From contig NC_135553.1 in the NCBI RefSeq assembly GCF_964340395.1, positions 1,527,001-1,591,000 on the forward strand: a stretch of DNA of 64,000 nt, given 5' to 3'. Positions 50,672 to 62,259 of the stretch are shown here, one piece after another; within the stretch, counting starts at the first letter, position 1; every line of letters begins with the position of its first letter. The translations under genes and the position numbers were made by a program. The DNA is from Glandiceps talaboti (Eukaryota; Hemichordata; Enteropneusta; Spengelidae). The notes beneath the pieces were generated by a model that did no database searches, was not told where the DNA came from, and saw nothing but the letters and a program-made list of their open reading frames with translations.

Positions 50672-51599
50672 TAAAGTCAGAACGTGATTTATCAAATCAC
50701 CCATTGCTGCACTGTTGTACATATCATCGCTACTTTTTGTTGTAAGTTCTTTTGAAAAATGGATACCACTGTAGGCCAGGGATTAGAAAAAACTACACTT
50801 TGACTCTATTACCCTTCACTACTTGATCGGTCGTGCATCTTCGATTATATCATTGAAATGGTTATCCTTGTTCTCAGAGTCATAAAAGTCAGTTTCTAAA
50901 AAAAAAACATTTCATTTCATTCAGTCATCAAAATTTATCATTTCAGTGTCTAATATTTACAGTTATCATGCCTCTTGGTGTATATCTACCATCATACCAA
51001 TTTGTACCAAAATAAGTTTCCTTATGTACAAATGTATTAGTGTAAGAATAAATATTCATGGACTCTGGGTTCATACTAAATTACAAATGAAAATTTCTAC
51101 TCACAGTCAAACAAATTATTTTTTAAAGACCTTTATGACAGGATACAGTGACAGCAGTCATTGATTCAATTCAATCTGCAAGTCTGACATGTTGTCATAA
51201 ATATCATCCTATGAAACTAACATGGTGCTTTCAGACTACATGTACGTAGAAGAAAACATGGTGCTTTCAGACTATGTAGAAGAAAACACAGTACTTTACC
51301 TGTAAACAGAATATGTGTAGACTGACTTTACCTGTAAACAGAATCTCATTTTCTCAATGTTGCACACTCTAAGGACACTTAATAACACCACTACAGTGTA
51401 CATACATGTAGATGAATTATTAATTATGTCACAAATTTATGGCAGCAAAAATGAAAGATTTTATAATATGATAAAGGAAAGTACTTAAAGACTTCAATCT
51501 GTTAATCTTGGATAACGGTTTTGACTTGCAAATGATAGATTTATATTAGATGATTAAACAGACCTAGGATGGCACTTAATATATTTTGTTGGTATATTG

Positions 51600-51900
51600 T
51601 ACATATATAAACACAGCTAACTGAATTTCATGATTGGTACGTTGTACATTGTACATAACACAGCTAACTGAATTTCATGATTCGTACATTGTACGTTATA
51701 CATAACACAGCTAACTGAATTTCATGATTGGTACATTGTATATTGTACATAACACAGCTAACTGAATTTCATGATTGGTACGTTGTATATTGTACATAAC
51801 ACAGCTGACTCAATTTCATGATTGGTACATTGTATGTTGTATATAACACAGCTGACTCAATTTCGTGATTGGTATGTAATTGTTGTACGTCATACATCGT
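51600..51900. repeat. 47-bp minisatellite
   Basis: About six copies of aacacagctaactgaatttc and atgattggtacattgta with a variable tgtacat tail. Confidence 0.9.
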
Positions 51901-53610
51901 ATACAGTTGACTCAGCATCCACTAAACTGTTGCTAAGCCTTACTAAAATACATCATGAATTGTACTCAACTTAAACTATATGAAACATGATAAAGTGACA
52001 GAAATTGACAGCTGAAACTATCGTACATCAAAATAAAGTAGTGAAACAAACAGCATTATGATTTGAGAGATTTTCTTCTTTGTCAGATGACAGCTTAGCA
52101 CTGTGTTTAGTTTCATAGGGCAATATTTATGACAACATGCAAGACTTGAATTTCTCACTGTGTGTATCTTGTGATGTCATTCTTCTAATAAATTCATAGC
52201 ATAAACCAAAACTCATTAACAGCATAACATAATATTAAACTAGGCTGTGTATTTCTATAGATGTGAAAGTAAAATTGAAAATAGTACTTCGAAAAATGAA
52301 ATATTTGACTTGTGTTTTTAAATTATAATAACTATCGTTTTCTAAATTCTATTTAGTATGTTCTAATTATAGCATTAGTAGTAATTTCTTCAGTGACAAT
52401 TTTTTTGGGGGAGTTTCATCACATAACATTAAAAGGGTAATTGTTCAAATATGCAAATTATTGTAAATTATTTGCATATTAATTTGAGAAATTCTAGTCA
52501 TTACCTAGAGAGAATACTGATTCTACCTCTACACAATGTAACCAAGGGCAACTGTCACTCATCATTGACAACTGACATGTCTCGGGTCAAAATACAAATG
52601 TCATTTCATAGTGAAATGACAACTTCACAGTCTTCTATTACAGTACAACACTCTATCAGAGGCACCTCAAATACTACATCAAGAGAAACATTTTAACTGG
52701 CTTATGAAAATGTGTCATTTGTGTGTGAGTATAACAAATTGCAATTGTATGATCAAAGGAGTATTTTGAATCAATCATTCCAAGGTATTTGCACAATTTG
52801 CATGAATCCTCAAACTACTCCATTCACTATCACTGTAAATAGTTAAGCCACACACAAAGCTTTCCTGAGTAACAATCTTCAGATTGCTTGTATTATAGTT
52901 TCTGAAAACCAACAGGCTGTGACAGTGTCAAAATGCCAGAAGTAATACTTTAAAGCACTATGTATTAAGTATTGCTATGAAAAATATAGAAATGTGTACA
53001 ATGTGTGCAGTGACATATTAAGATCACATTTCAGATATTTTAATACTGAAATGGACATAAAATGACCTTTAGGTATAACATGTGCAAGTATTACAAATAT
53101 CAAACATTCTTTAAACCCCCAATAGCTAGAAAGTGTAACTATCACCCTTTGTTGGTAAAAAAATAAAACAAAATTTCAAAAACGGTCAAGACTAAATCCT
53201 CTAAAATTACAATTTTATATATCAATAATTCACCAAGATCACCTCCTCCCTATGACGATAAATGATCTTCAAATGCTCTATATTTGCTCCTTTTGTATTT
53301 ACTATTTATCTCCAAGTTACAAACTGGAGTCCAATAAATATTTTAACAACAAACTGATTTTTGATAGCACTGGTACACTTCTGAGCTTAGTAGCATCTAA
53401 ACTGACTTAACATTTAGCTGATCTTTGAGTTCTTTCTGGTCAGAAAAACTATAACTTGTGAAAAAGTTACAGCTATGACAGCTAAGGCCAGGCCTCACTA
53501 AATAAACCACTTGGATTTGAATCACTCAATACAAGTACAACTGAAACATGGCTATGTAATATGTGTGTTTATTATTCTGACAACTGTATCATTTCATCAT
53601 GCAAGTGTAT
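51901..53610. other. intron DNA without a recognised gene
   Basis: No array, transposon or exon with supporting signals is visible. An 81-codon frame at 52451-52696 has no recognisable motif. Confidence 0.45.
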
Positions 53611-53621
53611 GTATGCACATG

Positions 53622-53679
<58 letters not shown>

Positions 53680-53910
53680 AAAGCATACGACTGTGTGCAT
53701 ACATGTATGTATGCCTGCGACTGTGTGTGTGTGCGTGTATGCATGTGAATGCTTGCAACTACGTATGCACATGTACATATATGTATGCATACGACTGTGT
53801 ATGTGTGCATATGTATGCATGCAACTGTGTGTGCGTATGTATGCATGTAACTGTGCATGTGTGTCTGTGTGTGTCTGTGTATGTGTGTGTCTGGCAAGCA
53901 TGTGTGTGAC
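53622..53910. repeat. (GT)n tract decaying into tgtgtgcatgcatg-type repeats
   Basis: Pure (GT)n at 53622-53680 is followed by about 230 bp of mixed tgtatgcatg/actgtgtg units. The Cys/Val- and His/Thr-rich frames are artefacts. Confidence 0.9.
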
Positions 53911-54959
53911 TGTGAGTGTGAACAAGAATGTGTATACATTGTGTATACTGATAAAGATGAATGTTTCAATCACAAGTTTTAACACATCATTGTCAACTAT
54001 GGCTGAGTTTTATCAGATTATATGCCAGCAGTAAATTGTACAAATGCTGAGAGTGGCACTTAACTTTATTGAACCAAACCAAGCACAATGCATGAATGCA
54101 CACAATCAATTGATAACATTTCAATAATGGAATTGAAAACATCAATATTTGGCTTTCATGCTGAAATTTTTACAGTACTTTATTACACTAAATTGAGAGA
54201 ATAAGATAAAACAGCATTAGGTAACTACTGTCTCCATGGCAACATATTGCAATCAATTAACCTTTCTCTAGAAATAAAAAAATCAATTACTGACCATAAG
54301 ATAATAATGTGGTATGATCACAATATATTTTTTAAGTGTACAACATGTGATGATTACTATTGACTTTCATTTTCACTATTTTTTGTGTTTCAGATTTATC
54401 AACTGGCTTTCAGTTTCACTGATCGCTTTTTGACTATGAGCTTAAAGGTATTAAATGTACACTGAAGACGAGTTTGGATGTTCACAAGAATTGCTGCGAT
54501 CAATTTTAACTGAGTCAACTAAAACTAATGAGTCAGCTGACTTGAGGAACATGGTGAAAGTTTGTCCTGCTTTTAGACACATTAATTTAGGACATATAAT
54601 TCTGACACTGTAAGAGTAAGGACTAATGTCAGAATCAAGTCACAACTAACTCTAGCTCTATATTGCAAGCAAAGATATGAAACCTACATAACTGTTCATA
54701 TCTGGTGGACACATTAAAAAACACAAATCAGGTTAAAATAAAGAAATTAGTAACTATATGTTTTACAATGGTATAGTTACATTTGTAAATACATTATTGT
54801 GATTATGTAATGCAACACATCATTACAGCACAAGTGTATGTTTATCAAACTTTATGTGGCCCTGGTATTTACTTTCAGCATGAAAATAGACCAGCATTAT
54901 AATCACATTGTTTCTAATTTATGGTTAGTCTGAATGGTAGTTTTGACTTACTATTTGTT

Positions 54960-55153
54960 TTTCCTTAATTTCACACAATGTTAGGTTGGGTTATACTGGT
55001 TTCGGTTTCAGAACATAGGAGGATATTACCGAGACGAACACGATCCATTCACCCACGTTAACGACCACAGTCATTGAGTACCAGGCCCAGGGTTAGGATT
55101 GGGAAGGGAGTCCGTATGCAAGGTGCTAAACACCGAATGAATGAATGAATTAT
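54960..55153 (+). mobile_element. possible retroelement 3' end with (GAAT)n tail
   Basis: A GC-richer block including gaggatattaccgagacgaa and tgagtaccaggcccagggtt ends in gaatgaatgaatgaatt. A denser block with a short tetranucleotide tail suggests a retroposed sequence. Start and family are uncertain. Confidence 0.35.
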
Positions 55154-55368
55154 GAACGCGCAAAGTGACAATCAACATATATCAAAACACTGCGAATGAC
55201 CTATTTCAGCCACAATTATCGCTACAAAAGATGCGCTGCACCGATGTGACATGAAATCTACTGACTGGAGACACTAGTTTATAGTCGTACACTCCAACTT
55301 CGAAGAGAATGCACACATACATCCGATGATCCGTGCTTCAAAGTTATCTTGTCAATGCATTCACTTAC

Positions 55369-55416
55369 CTCCTCAACACTAAGAGGCATACACACACGAT
55401 ATTCCTTCATTAACAT
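55369..55416 (-). CDS. PITPNC1: PITPNC1 coding exon 1
   Basis: Forty-eight coding bases on the minus strand, encoding MLMKEYRVCMPLSVEE and ending in phase 0 at the donor GTAAGTG (from 55368). The family begins M-L-L-K-E-Y-R-I-C-M-P-L-T-V-E-E in mammalian PITPNC1, so start, residues and exon boundary all agree. KEYR is the first beta strand of the lipid-binding fold. The frame is also open upstream to an ATG at 55527, which would add 37 residues. I prefer the inner start because the family starts there. Confidence 0.93.
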
Positions 55417-55700
55417 GATGGGTTTCTCTGAGTCCAACACTCTCAATGTTGTAAATTTCGATGCACCTTCTTTTCCCTGGGCAATTTCAACCGAACTTCT
55501 GCCACTGGCTTGTGATCGATTCGACAAGGTCAGATACTTCTTCCTAAGTCTCGTTACTTAACGCGTAACACGATATCTCGTTTCCAACTTTCGTAACAAG
55601 TTACGGCCGTTGGTGGCAGTAAGTGACCCAACTTCATCACCAAACTTCAACATGAAGTTGTTATCCGAATATGTATGGTCAAGTTAATTTAATTATTACA
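55417..55700 (-). promoter_or_regulatory. PITPNC1: PITPNC1 5' leader and promoter region
   Basis: CpG density rises upstream of the start codon (55440-55620, with acgcgtaacacg and ttacggccgttgg). No TATA box is obvious, and the transcription start cannot be placed. The position follows from the gene model, so the boundary is an estimate. Confidence 0.45.
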
Positions 55701-55730
55701 TAATTTCACAATGCATGTTTATATATATAT

Positions 55731-55787
55731 AACTCGGTGAGTATCAATCTGCTAAGACAGTGCTCTATACCGCAGTGGCAGAGCGTA
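55731..55787. repeat. interspersed repeat, copy A
   Basis: ctcggtgagtatcaatctgc and ctctataccgcagtggcaga, preceded by (TA)n, reappear in inverted orientation at 57547-57600, differing at about two positions over the 54 shared bases. Confidence 0.8.
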
Positions 55788-56289
55788 ATAGTTTTGGTAG
55801 TACTGGAACTCTTTCTTGGTTGTAACTCGGAGTTTCACGCATAGTGCGATCATCAGACTCTCGACACCAATGATTCCGAACGACATGCATCTGACGTGAT
55901 ATTGTCATGAATTCAAATTCAACTTGCTTGTCAGAGTCTGGGATAACTTATATAGTGTTCTTCTCCCACCACTCTTTCTTCTATTATACGATAGCTTGTC
56001 CACAAGACAGTGCGAAGTAGCGACACACGATGGTCAATTCAGTGGACGTTGGTCAAATGGAGAAACCATAATACATATGCCTCGCAATTGCAATAGACAC
56101 AGTAAAAGCTAAATTTCAACTTTGTTCGAGTCTAGTCCAGCACTTTGTCAGGCTGTTATGTTTTGATTGAAATGATACAGACATAAAAAAAAAGAACTGA
56201 TAGCTTTTGCGAAAAGGTTAAATCACATAAATGAAGTGCAAAATCAAAAACAACACAGTGACATGATATGCCCAAAAAGGAAATAATTT

Positions 56290-56545
56290 CGCGGTTTGAT
56301 CGTTTGTGAGACATTGTCCCACCACATGGGGGCGCAATACAATATATGTGTTTTATAAGTGCTACACTGACGGGTACGTCTTAGTCTTGCTGCTAGACGT
56401 TCGGACTTTCTTTCGATGCTATAACTCTAAGCGAACGAAGTTCGCATGTGAGGGCCTCCTCGATAGCGTTGTTCGGCGGTGTGTCGTATTTTATCGGAAG
56501 AACATCCGAGGGCTAGCTGATAGACTAGGTACGTCTCTGCTCAAA
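56290..56545 (+). promoter_or_regulatory. CpG-rich block, possible divergent promoter or 5' exon
   Basis: CpG is dense across 56290-56540, and the block ends near ag|gtacgt at 56530, which could be a donor for a plus-strand 5' non-coding exon. It sits between PITPNC1 and PGAP4, which point in opposite directions. No cDNA evidence is available from the sequence. Confidence 0.25.
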
Positions 56546-57513
56546 CAGGTACAAATAAAAATGTTGTATTTAATTAAGCGAAGAAAAAACAACACTATAA
56601 ACAACCCTTCTTACCGAATCCTTGTATCTATATATAAATTTATATTGTTCTATGATTATAAATCAGGTGGTTACGAAGGTGGTAAATTGCCAGTATCTAA
56701 TACTGAAATAAGAGGAGAAAGTCTACAATTCACAGAGCCAGACCTCTGAATACACACCCGGTCTGATAAGCCGAAAGTCACAATGATAAACAAAACAAAC
56801 AAACAAACAAACAAGAGGAAACCCTTCTAATATTCCTTTCTTTACTCAGGACTAAGACCACTATAGTGGTCTGAGCTCAGGAGCAACCGCGTACCAGTGG
56901 CTTTTCATCTTATTTTGGTTTACAGTTGCCATGGTAAATTCAAAGGAATTCTTCACATAAAGTTACATCGTAATCCTTTACTTCACCATGAATTCACATT
57001 CAAATCTTGACGAAGTAAAATCGTTTAATATCCGTGGTCTAAACAAGTTAATGAAAAGTTGACGTACCGTGGAATCATGACCTGTCGTTATTCCATGTCA
57101 ACTAATAAGTCGATTTGTTTAAACTCAGACTACGCGTGATCGGTTTGGCGTAGACTCGACGGATCGCTACACAATATCAACATAACACTGGTTTAATGAT
57201 GTGTAGAGTCGCACAAAGAGACATATCATCTCCACTCATATTATCCAATAATTAGTCAATGTAAGAAAAGATGACATCTTTGATATTAGGCTGATTCAGT
57301 GGCTGAAGGACATCTCCATGGCGACAACCTGACACCCTCAGGTTTATTGTTCATTGTTGAAAAATGACAATAGTGAAAACGTCCTGAATATTATTAACGC
57401 AGTTTTTCCCCTATGGTCAGCAAATATATATAGACGAAATCGTGTAGTAAAGGGAGGAAGCTGGACGAATAGACGTAAGCTTATAAAGTCAGGATCTTTA
57501 CGTCACTTAAAAT

Positions 57514-57517
<4 letters not shown>

Positions 57518-57545
<28 letters not shown>

Positions 57546-57605
57546 TGCGCTCTGCCACTGCGGTATAGAGCACTGTATTAGCAGATTGATACTCACCGAG
57601 GTATA

Positions 57606-57679
<74 letters not shown>
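57518..57679. repeat. (TA)n tracts around inverted repeat copy B
   Basis: (TA)n at 57518-57545, repeat copy B at 57547-57600 (inverse of 55731-55787), then (TA)n at 57602-57679. Copy A also adjoins a (TA)n, so the tract is probably part of the element's end. Confidence 0.85.
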
Positions 57680-57680
<1 letters not shown>

Positions 57681-58140
57681 GAATACTGATAAAGAACTTT
57701 TCAACTGACCACTTTTTGAAGAGCGCCGCCATGCATTTTGCTCCAATCGGCCATCCGACCCCACCCCATCCCCCACCCTGTATTTAGCTCCCTTATTATA
57801 CTCCCCTTGTAACTCTAACTTACATTCTTTATTTTTTACCGCATATTTTGTCCACTCTAGAGAGGATCCCCGCTAGTGATCAACATCATTTTCTGGGCAC
57901 CGACAATCACAATTACTATGTTTCAACCCAGTCTGCTAAATCAGGTGTATGAATGCAGTTAATCATTACTTTTATTCAGAAAGACAAATTTAAGAACAGA
58001 TGAATAAATACAGGATTGAGCAGCATTTCGTTCAGTAACGACGGTTTTAACCTGATTTCATTAATGACATAACTTCACTTCAAACTTATATTTGTGTAAA
58101 ATATGCTTAAATCTGATAAAGGTCACAAATTAAAATGTAT

Positions 58141-58249
58141 CCCCCCCCCCCCCCCATTGAATAGCAAAACGAAAATGGCTGGTGACACCAATTAATTGTC
58201 AGTTGTGGTGTGAGGAGAGGAGTGGGTCTCGCTGTAAGACGGGAACAGT
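58141..58249 (+). other. poly-C and possible 5' non-coding exon
   Basis: Fifteen C residues at 58141-58155. Downstream, CpG-containing sequence up to a donor-like ttgg|gtaaga at about 58250 could be a first exon for PGAP4, whose coding exon starts after an acceptor at 60726. The ATG at 58173 gives only a five-codon frame. This is inference. Confidence 0.2.
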
Positions 58250-58399
58250 TGGGTAAGAAATACGGCGCAAAAATAAACACAACCACATTGTTTATATTTA
58301 TCTGTGTTTATTCTTCGAGACGACCAGCGCTCTTGGGACGACAAGCCATAGTAGACCGAACATTTGTCGTTGGGGGCGCTTCTCTAATTACTCGATCGT

Positions 58400-60218
58400 A
58401 AAGACAAATCTAGATCTTTCAGTCTCAGAATGTCTCATCTTCCATTCAGTCTCAGAATGTCTCATCTTCCAGTTTTACGTATCTAAGCTTATTATATACC
58501 GTGGTCTTTTTAAGGTAGACCATGGGTAGACATACGCATAAACATTGGATCTATAATCATGACGTATTGAAAGTGACCGTTTGCATGATCACGACCACCT
58601 GTTGACGAACACAATTCTATTATCATCTGTTATGTAATTCATCCTCTTACTGCCCGTGACATCACAAAAACTAACAAAGGACCACATATTGGCAACTGCC
58701 CACTAGTAGTAGTCTTCACCAATTAATAAGATTAATGCTAAATAGTAATGTCGACTATACCAAGGGCAGCGTGCCGTGCTGATCTCGCCCAAGAGAGGAC
58801 GCAAAGGGTCAGTCAATATGAAATATTCAATATTTAAAGCCTGTAGAGGTCCCTGTTCTATCATAATTAAGTCAGCCTGATCTACAATAACGAATTCCAC
58901 AAGGTGACATTACCCAAAATTAAGCAAAGACTGAAATTCGAGTATTGATTACCAAATATACTGTAATAGCAAATTCACTTCTCTTTTCAAATTAGTCTTT
59001 TTTTATATTTTGTTATGAAATTCACGACTCGGGAGAGTCGGAGAAGGCTATGTTGTAAAACAGTGTTTATCAGGTAGGGTCTGTTATTCGTCGTTAATAA
59101 CATGCAACTCCGACCACAGTTAGTAATTACCACGACCGAAGACCCATGATACTGCATTAATATTGTCGGAAAAATGCGGCCCTGTCCAAGAAACACTGGG
59201 ATTGCTATCAACGTGTAAAGGTACGTAGTTTACCCTAACAAGATAGATACCTGGTCCCCCTGGTCACTCATAAGTATTTTGTATTGGTTTTGTAGTTTGA
59301 CTATACCTTAGTGCAAAGACACAACAACAACACACACAAACCCATTACGTTACTGACCGCAGAGATTGGCCATTTGATTTTACCAAGTGCAATACTGCAT
59401 TTGACAAAACCAATTAGAATTTATTTTATTGAATTTAATTATATCTCAATCGTATAATCTGGGTGTACGTGTGTGCATGATTTGGTTGGTTGGTTGGTTG
59501 GTGATTTACAGTCACACCTACCTATAAGTAATAACACATTAGATGACGTAACGTTTATGTGTGTATCATAAGAGATCGTGAGCTTGTTACATGACGTTGA
59601 CCACAGACCCTACTACACGAAAGTAAGATCTATGTGTTGACAAAGCGTTTGACATGTGTCTATTTTGGATACTTATCGTGTTTATGCATACTGCACCTGT
59701 ATTTTTTGACGGACATTGTGTATTTCATTTTTATTTTGGGGTCTATTAAAAATTTATCCCGAACGTCAAAGCAGAGATGCCAGATTTTAAAAAGAACTAG
59801 AAGCTTGTGTTTATCCAATGAATATGTCACAGAAAAACTCCGGTGCTGTGTCATCACACTGATCATACGTCATCAGTCTGGGGTTGTTTTTCACGTCGTA
59901 ACATGTTTTGACAAACGTTTTGGGGTAAGCTAAGAAACAGTATTATTCCGACTTGTTTAGTACACATAGTAACAACATGAAAGAAACATGGGAAGTGGTG
60001 AATGAACTATCACAGGGCACTCAGGCTTAGTAAGTTATGTTTACGAATTGAAAAAACAAACAAACAAGTAAACAAAATAAATAAATAAATAAACAAACAA
60101 CAGATGAATGAATAAATACTGGCAAACATCAACAAGAGGATAATTACAAATTATTATCAACAACAGTAATTACTATATGTTTTCCTATATGCGAAATGGC
60201 CACAATTGTGGGGTATGT
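58400..60218. other. upstream or intronic DNA of PGAP4
   Basis: A 25-bp duplication (cagtctcagaatgtctcatc) at 58419-58471, (GGTT)n at 59483-59503 and an A-rich (AAAC)n/(AAAT)n patch at 60050-60100. No gene is supported. Confidence 0.5.
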
Positions 60219-60331
60219 AAGATCACTTTGATTTGAACAATTTCCCAACTAGACACTCAAGGTAATATATCCACCAAATATCATGGCAGTCCAGTGTTTT
60301 GATTAGTTGTTTACACACACACACACACACG

Positions 60332-60370
<39 letters not shown>

Positions 60371-60466
60371 CACACGCACGCACACACACACACGAGCGCG
60401 CGCGCGCTAGCACGCACGCACACACACACACACACACATCCATCCATCCATCCACACATATCAGGC

Positions 60467-60542
<76 letters not shown>
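60219..60542. repeat. CA-bearing interspersed repeat, copy 3, plus (CA)n and (CAGA)n
   Basis: 60219-60311 matches 33371-33471 (tttgatttgaacaatttccc, aactagacactcaaggtaat). It runs into (CA)n with CG interruptions at 60312-60440, a short (CCAT)n, and (CAGA)n at 60464-60542. Confidence 0.85.
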
Positions 60543-60543
<1 letters not shown>

Positions 60544-60605
60544 TGGATAAAAGTACTTTTTGTAGCTGAATACACTATAAATCCAATCAAATTAATGTGT
60601 GGGTC

Positions 60606-60693
60606 GGCACCCAAACAGCAGCGTCCTCAACAGCAATCACGATTTTAACCTGTTTCTGTATTGCTTATGGATAATATCTACCACTGATTAACA
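60606..60693. repeat. direct repeat flanking PGAP4, left copy
   Basis: Shares cctcaac, gatttcaacctgtttct-type and cactgattaaca blocks with 63126-63220. It lies just before the splice acceptor of the PGAP4 coding exon. Confidence 0.7.
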
Positions 60694-60716
60694 ATGTCTG
60701 ATTATGTTGAACTTGA

Positions 60717-60763
60717 TATTTTACAGACTATCTGCCACGTTTTGAGAAAGACTATGCATAACC
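60717..60763 (+). promoter_or_regulatory. PGAP4: PGAP4 splice acceptor and 5' leader
   Basis: atattttacag ends at 60726, so a non-coding exon probably lies upstream. The leader has an out-of-frame ATG at 60754 ahead of the start at 60764 (ataaccATGa), which may lower translation. No upstream exon is proved. Confidence 0.5.
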
Positions 60764-62170
60764 ATGACAGGACACTTACAAGATCCAAAATCGTCTATCG
60801 GATACCGAAAAGGACACCCTAGAAAACCAGAAAAGTGGAAAGTGGTGAGCAATGGACAAAACGGACGTCAAAAGCAAATTGTCAGTGGTAGATGTTTTAG
60901 TTGGTTTCCTAGGAACGGAAGAGCCCAGACGCTTCGTCTAATCTCCATCCATCTTCTTATCATATTGATCATTTACATATTTACTTTCTCCGTTATTCTG
61001 CCAGTGTTTTGTAACGCCTTACCATACTCATTCTATTATAATGCTAACCGGGATAGGGACTTAAAGTCCGTCATAGAATCGAATCAAAACAGAATTCTTG
61101 AAGATGAACAATACCTGCAAACTCTCGATCCTCGGAGCACGTTACGAAAATACACCGGCGAAAACAAGAATGTACACATTACAATTGGTGTTATATCGGT
61201 TGACAGAACGAAACATAAACAGTCAAATTCAAATCCGAAGTATTTAACCCAGGTGTTATCGAGATTAGACCAAGGTCTAACACAACATAGTTTTGATCAT
61301 GTTAATAAACTATTTATATGTAATGTCGATGCTAATCCAAGCCATCACTCCGAAGCAGTGCAATTGTCAAAATACTTCCCAATGGTTACCAAGAGCGCCT
61401 TCAACGTTGAGGCTGAACAAAGTCGTGTCGGACGAGGAGGACTCAGAAACAGGTTGGCCAAAGAAAAGGGTGACTATGTGTTCTGTTTGAATCATTCTAA
61501 AAAGTACAATTCAAAGTATGTTTTACTGGTACAAGACGATGCCATTCCAAACATAGGATTTTATGAGCGATTGAATTATTTACTTGAGTATAAACTTGAA
61601 CACCAATATGTGCAAGGAAATTTTATTTCAAACGAAGGCAAGTGGGCTTTCCTCAAACTCAACTTCCCTACTCCTCTCGCTGCGTTTCACAGACACTGGT
61701 GGTTCGTCTGTGAAGGTATCGCCATCGCAACACTTGGGGCGGGTGTCGTAGCATTTATGTATGAACATTGCTATCGCAGACAACGTAGAGAAATGAACCT
61801 TATGTGGACATACTTCATATTTTCCTTAAGTTTTTTGTATTTTGGAATATCCTCTAATTTGATTGGACGACAATATTTCGTTCAGTTGCACGGACTGTCC
61901 AACTACTGGTATGAAATTCGTCCCGGGACGTCATGTTGCATCGCAGCAGTTCTGTATCCATCCAATCTCATCCCTAATATAACAAATTACTTACAGAATG
62001 AAAAGTCTATCATGGCTGGTAGTTATCCTGTTGACTTTGCACTGGCTGATTTTGTAACCATTTCAAAAATGAAACAGTACATAACAGTGCCTAACGTATT
62101 TACACATATTGGTATGTTTTCGTCTCTTCATGTTGAGTCAGTGAATTCTGTACAATTTTATCAACAGTAA
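60764..62170 (+). CDS. PGAP4: PGAP4 (TMEM246), GPI-anchor GalNAc transferase
   Basis: A complete 468-residue protein in one exon. Residues 1-57 are a basic cytosolic tail, longer than in the mammalian protein of about 400 residues. 58-83 form a signal-anchor helix. 135-300 form the first part of a luminal glycosyltransferase domain, with VLLVQDDAIP (253-262) as the probable metal-binding acidic motif. Two further hydrophobic helices (about 313-333 and 348-368) interrupt the catalytic fold, as is characteristic of PGAP4. The domain resumes to the end (NVFTHIGMFSSL at 444-455). Known PGAP4 works in the Golgi, adding N-acetylgalactosamine to the first mannose of GPI anchors after protein attachment. 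An acceptor tattttacag ends at 60726, and an in-frame TGA upstream of 60764 supports this start. Its single-exon coding region matches the family. Confidence 0.9.
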   Translation: MTGHLQDPKSSIGYRKGHPRKPEKWKVVSNGQNGRQKQIVSGRCFSWFPRNGRAQTLRLISIHLLIILIIYIFTFSVILPVFCNALPYSFYYNANRDRDLKSVIESNQNRILEDEQYLQTLDPRSTLRKYTGENKNVHITIGVISVDRTKHKQSNSNPKYLTQVLSRLDQGLTQHSFDHVNKLFICNVDANPSHHSEAVQLSKYFPMVTKSAFNVEAEQSRVGRGGLRNRLAKEKGDYVFCLNHSKKYNSKYVLLVQDDAIPNIGFYERLNYLLEYKLEHQYVQGNFISNEGKWAFLKLNFPTPLAAFHRHWWFVCEGIAIATLGAGVVAFMYEHCYRRQRREMNLMWTYFIFSLSFLYFGISSNLIGRQYFVQLHGLSNYWYEIRPGTSCCIAAVLYPSNLIPNITNYLQNEKSIMAGSYPVDFALADFVTISKMKQYITVPNVFTHIGMFSSLHVESVNSVQFYQQ

Positions 62171-62224
62171 TGTACTAGATGTTGTAACCACGAAGCATAC
62201 ACTGAAATTACATTTTGTCAAAGA

Positions 62225-62246
62225 AATAAAAGATATATTAAATAAA
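62225..62246 (+). terminator. PGAP4: PGAP4 polyadenylation signals
   Basis: Two AATAAA hexamers at 62225-62230 and 62241-62246, 55 and 71 bp after the stop codon, give a very short 3' untranslated region. Confidence 0.7.
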
Positions 62247-62259
62247 ACATTTGAACCAG

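Noticed and set aside
53511-53909. 132-codon Cys/Val-rich frame
   Set aside because: Follows the degenerate (GT)n tract.
56306-56749. 147-codon plus-strand frame in the CpG-rich block
   Set aside because: Composition shifts within it from CpG-rich to AT-rich and no motif is recognised; it is more likely a leader region than a protein.
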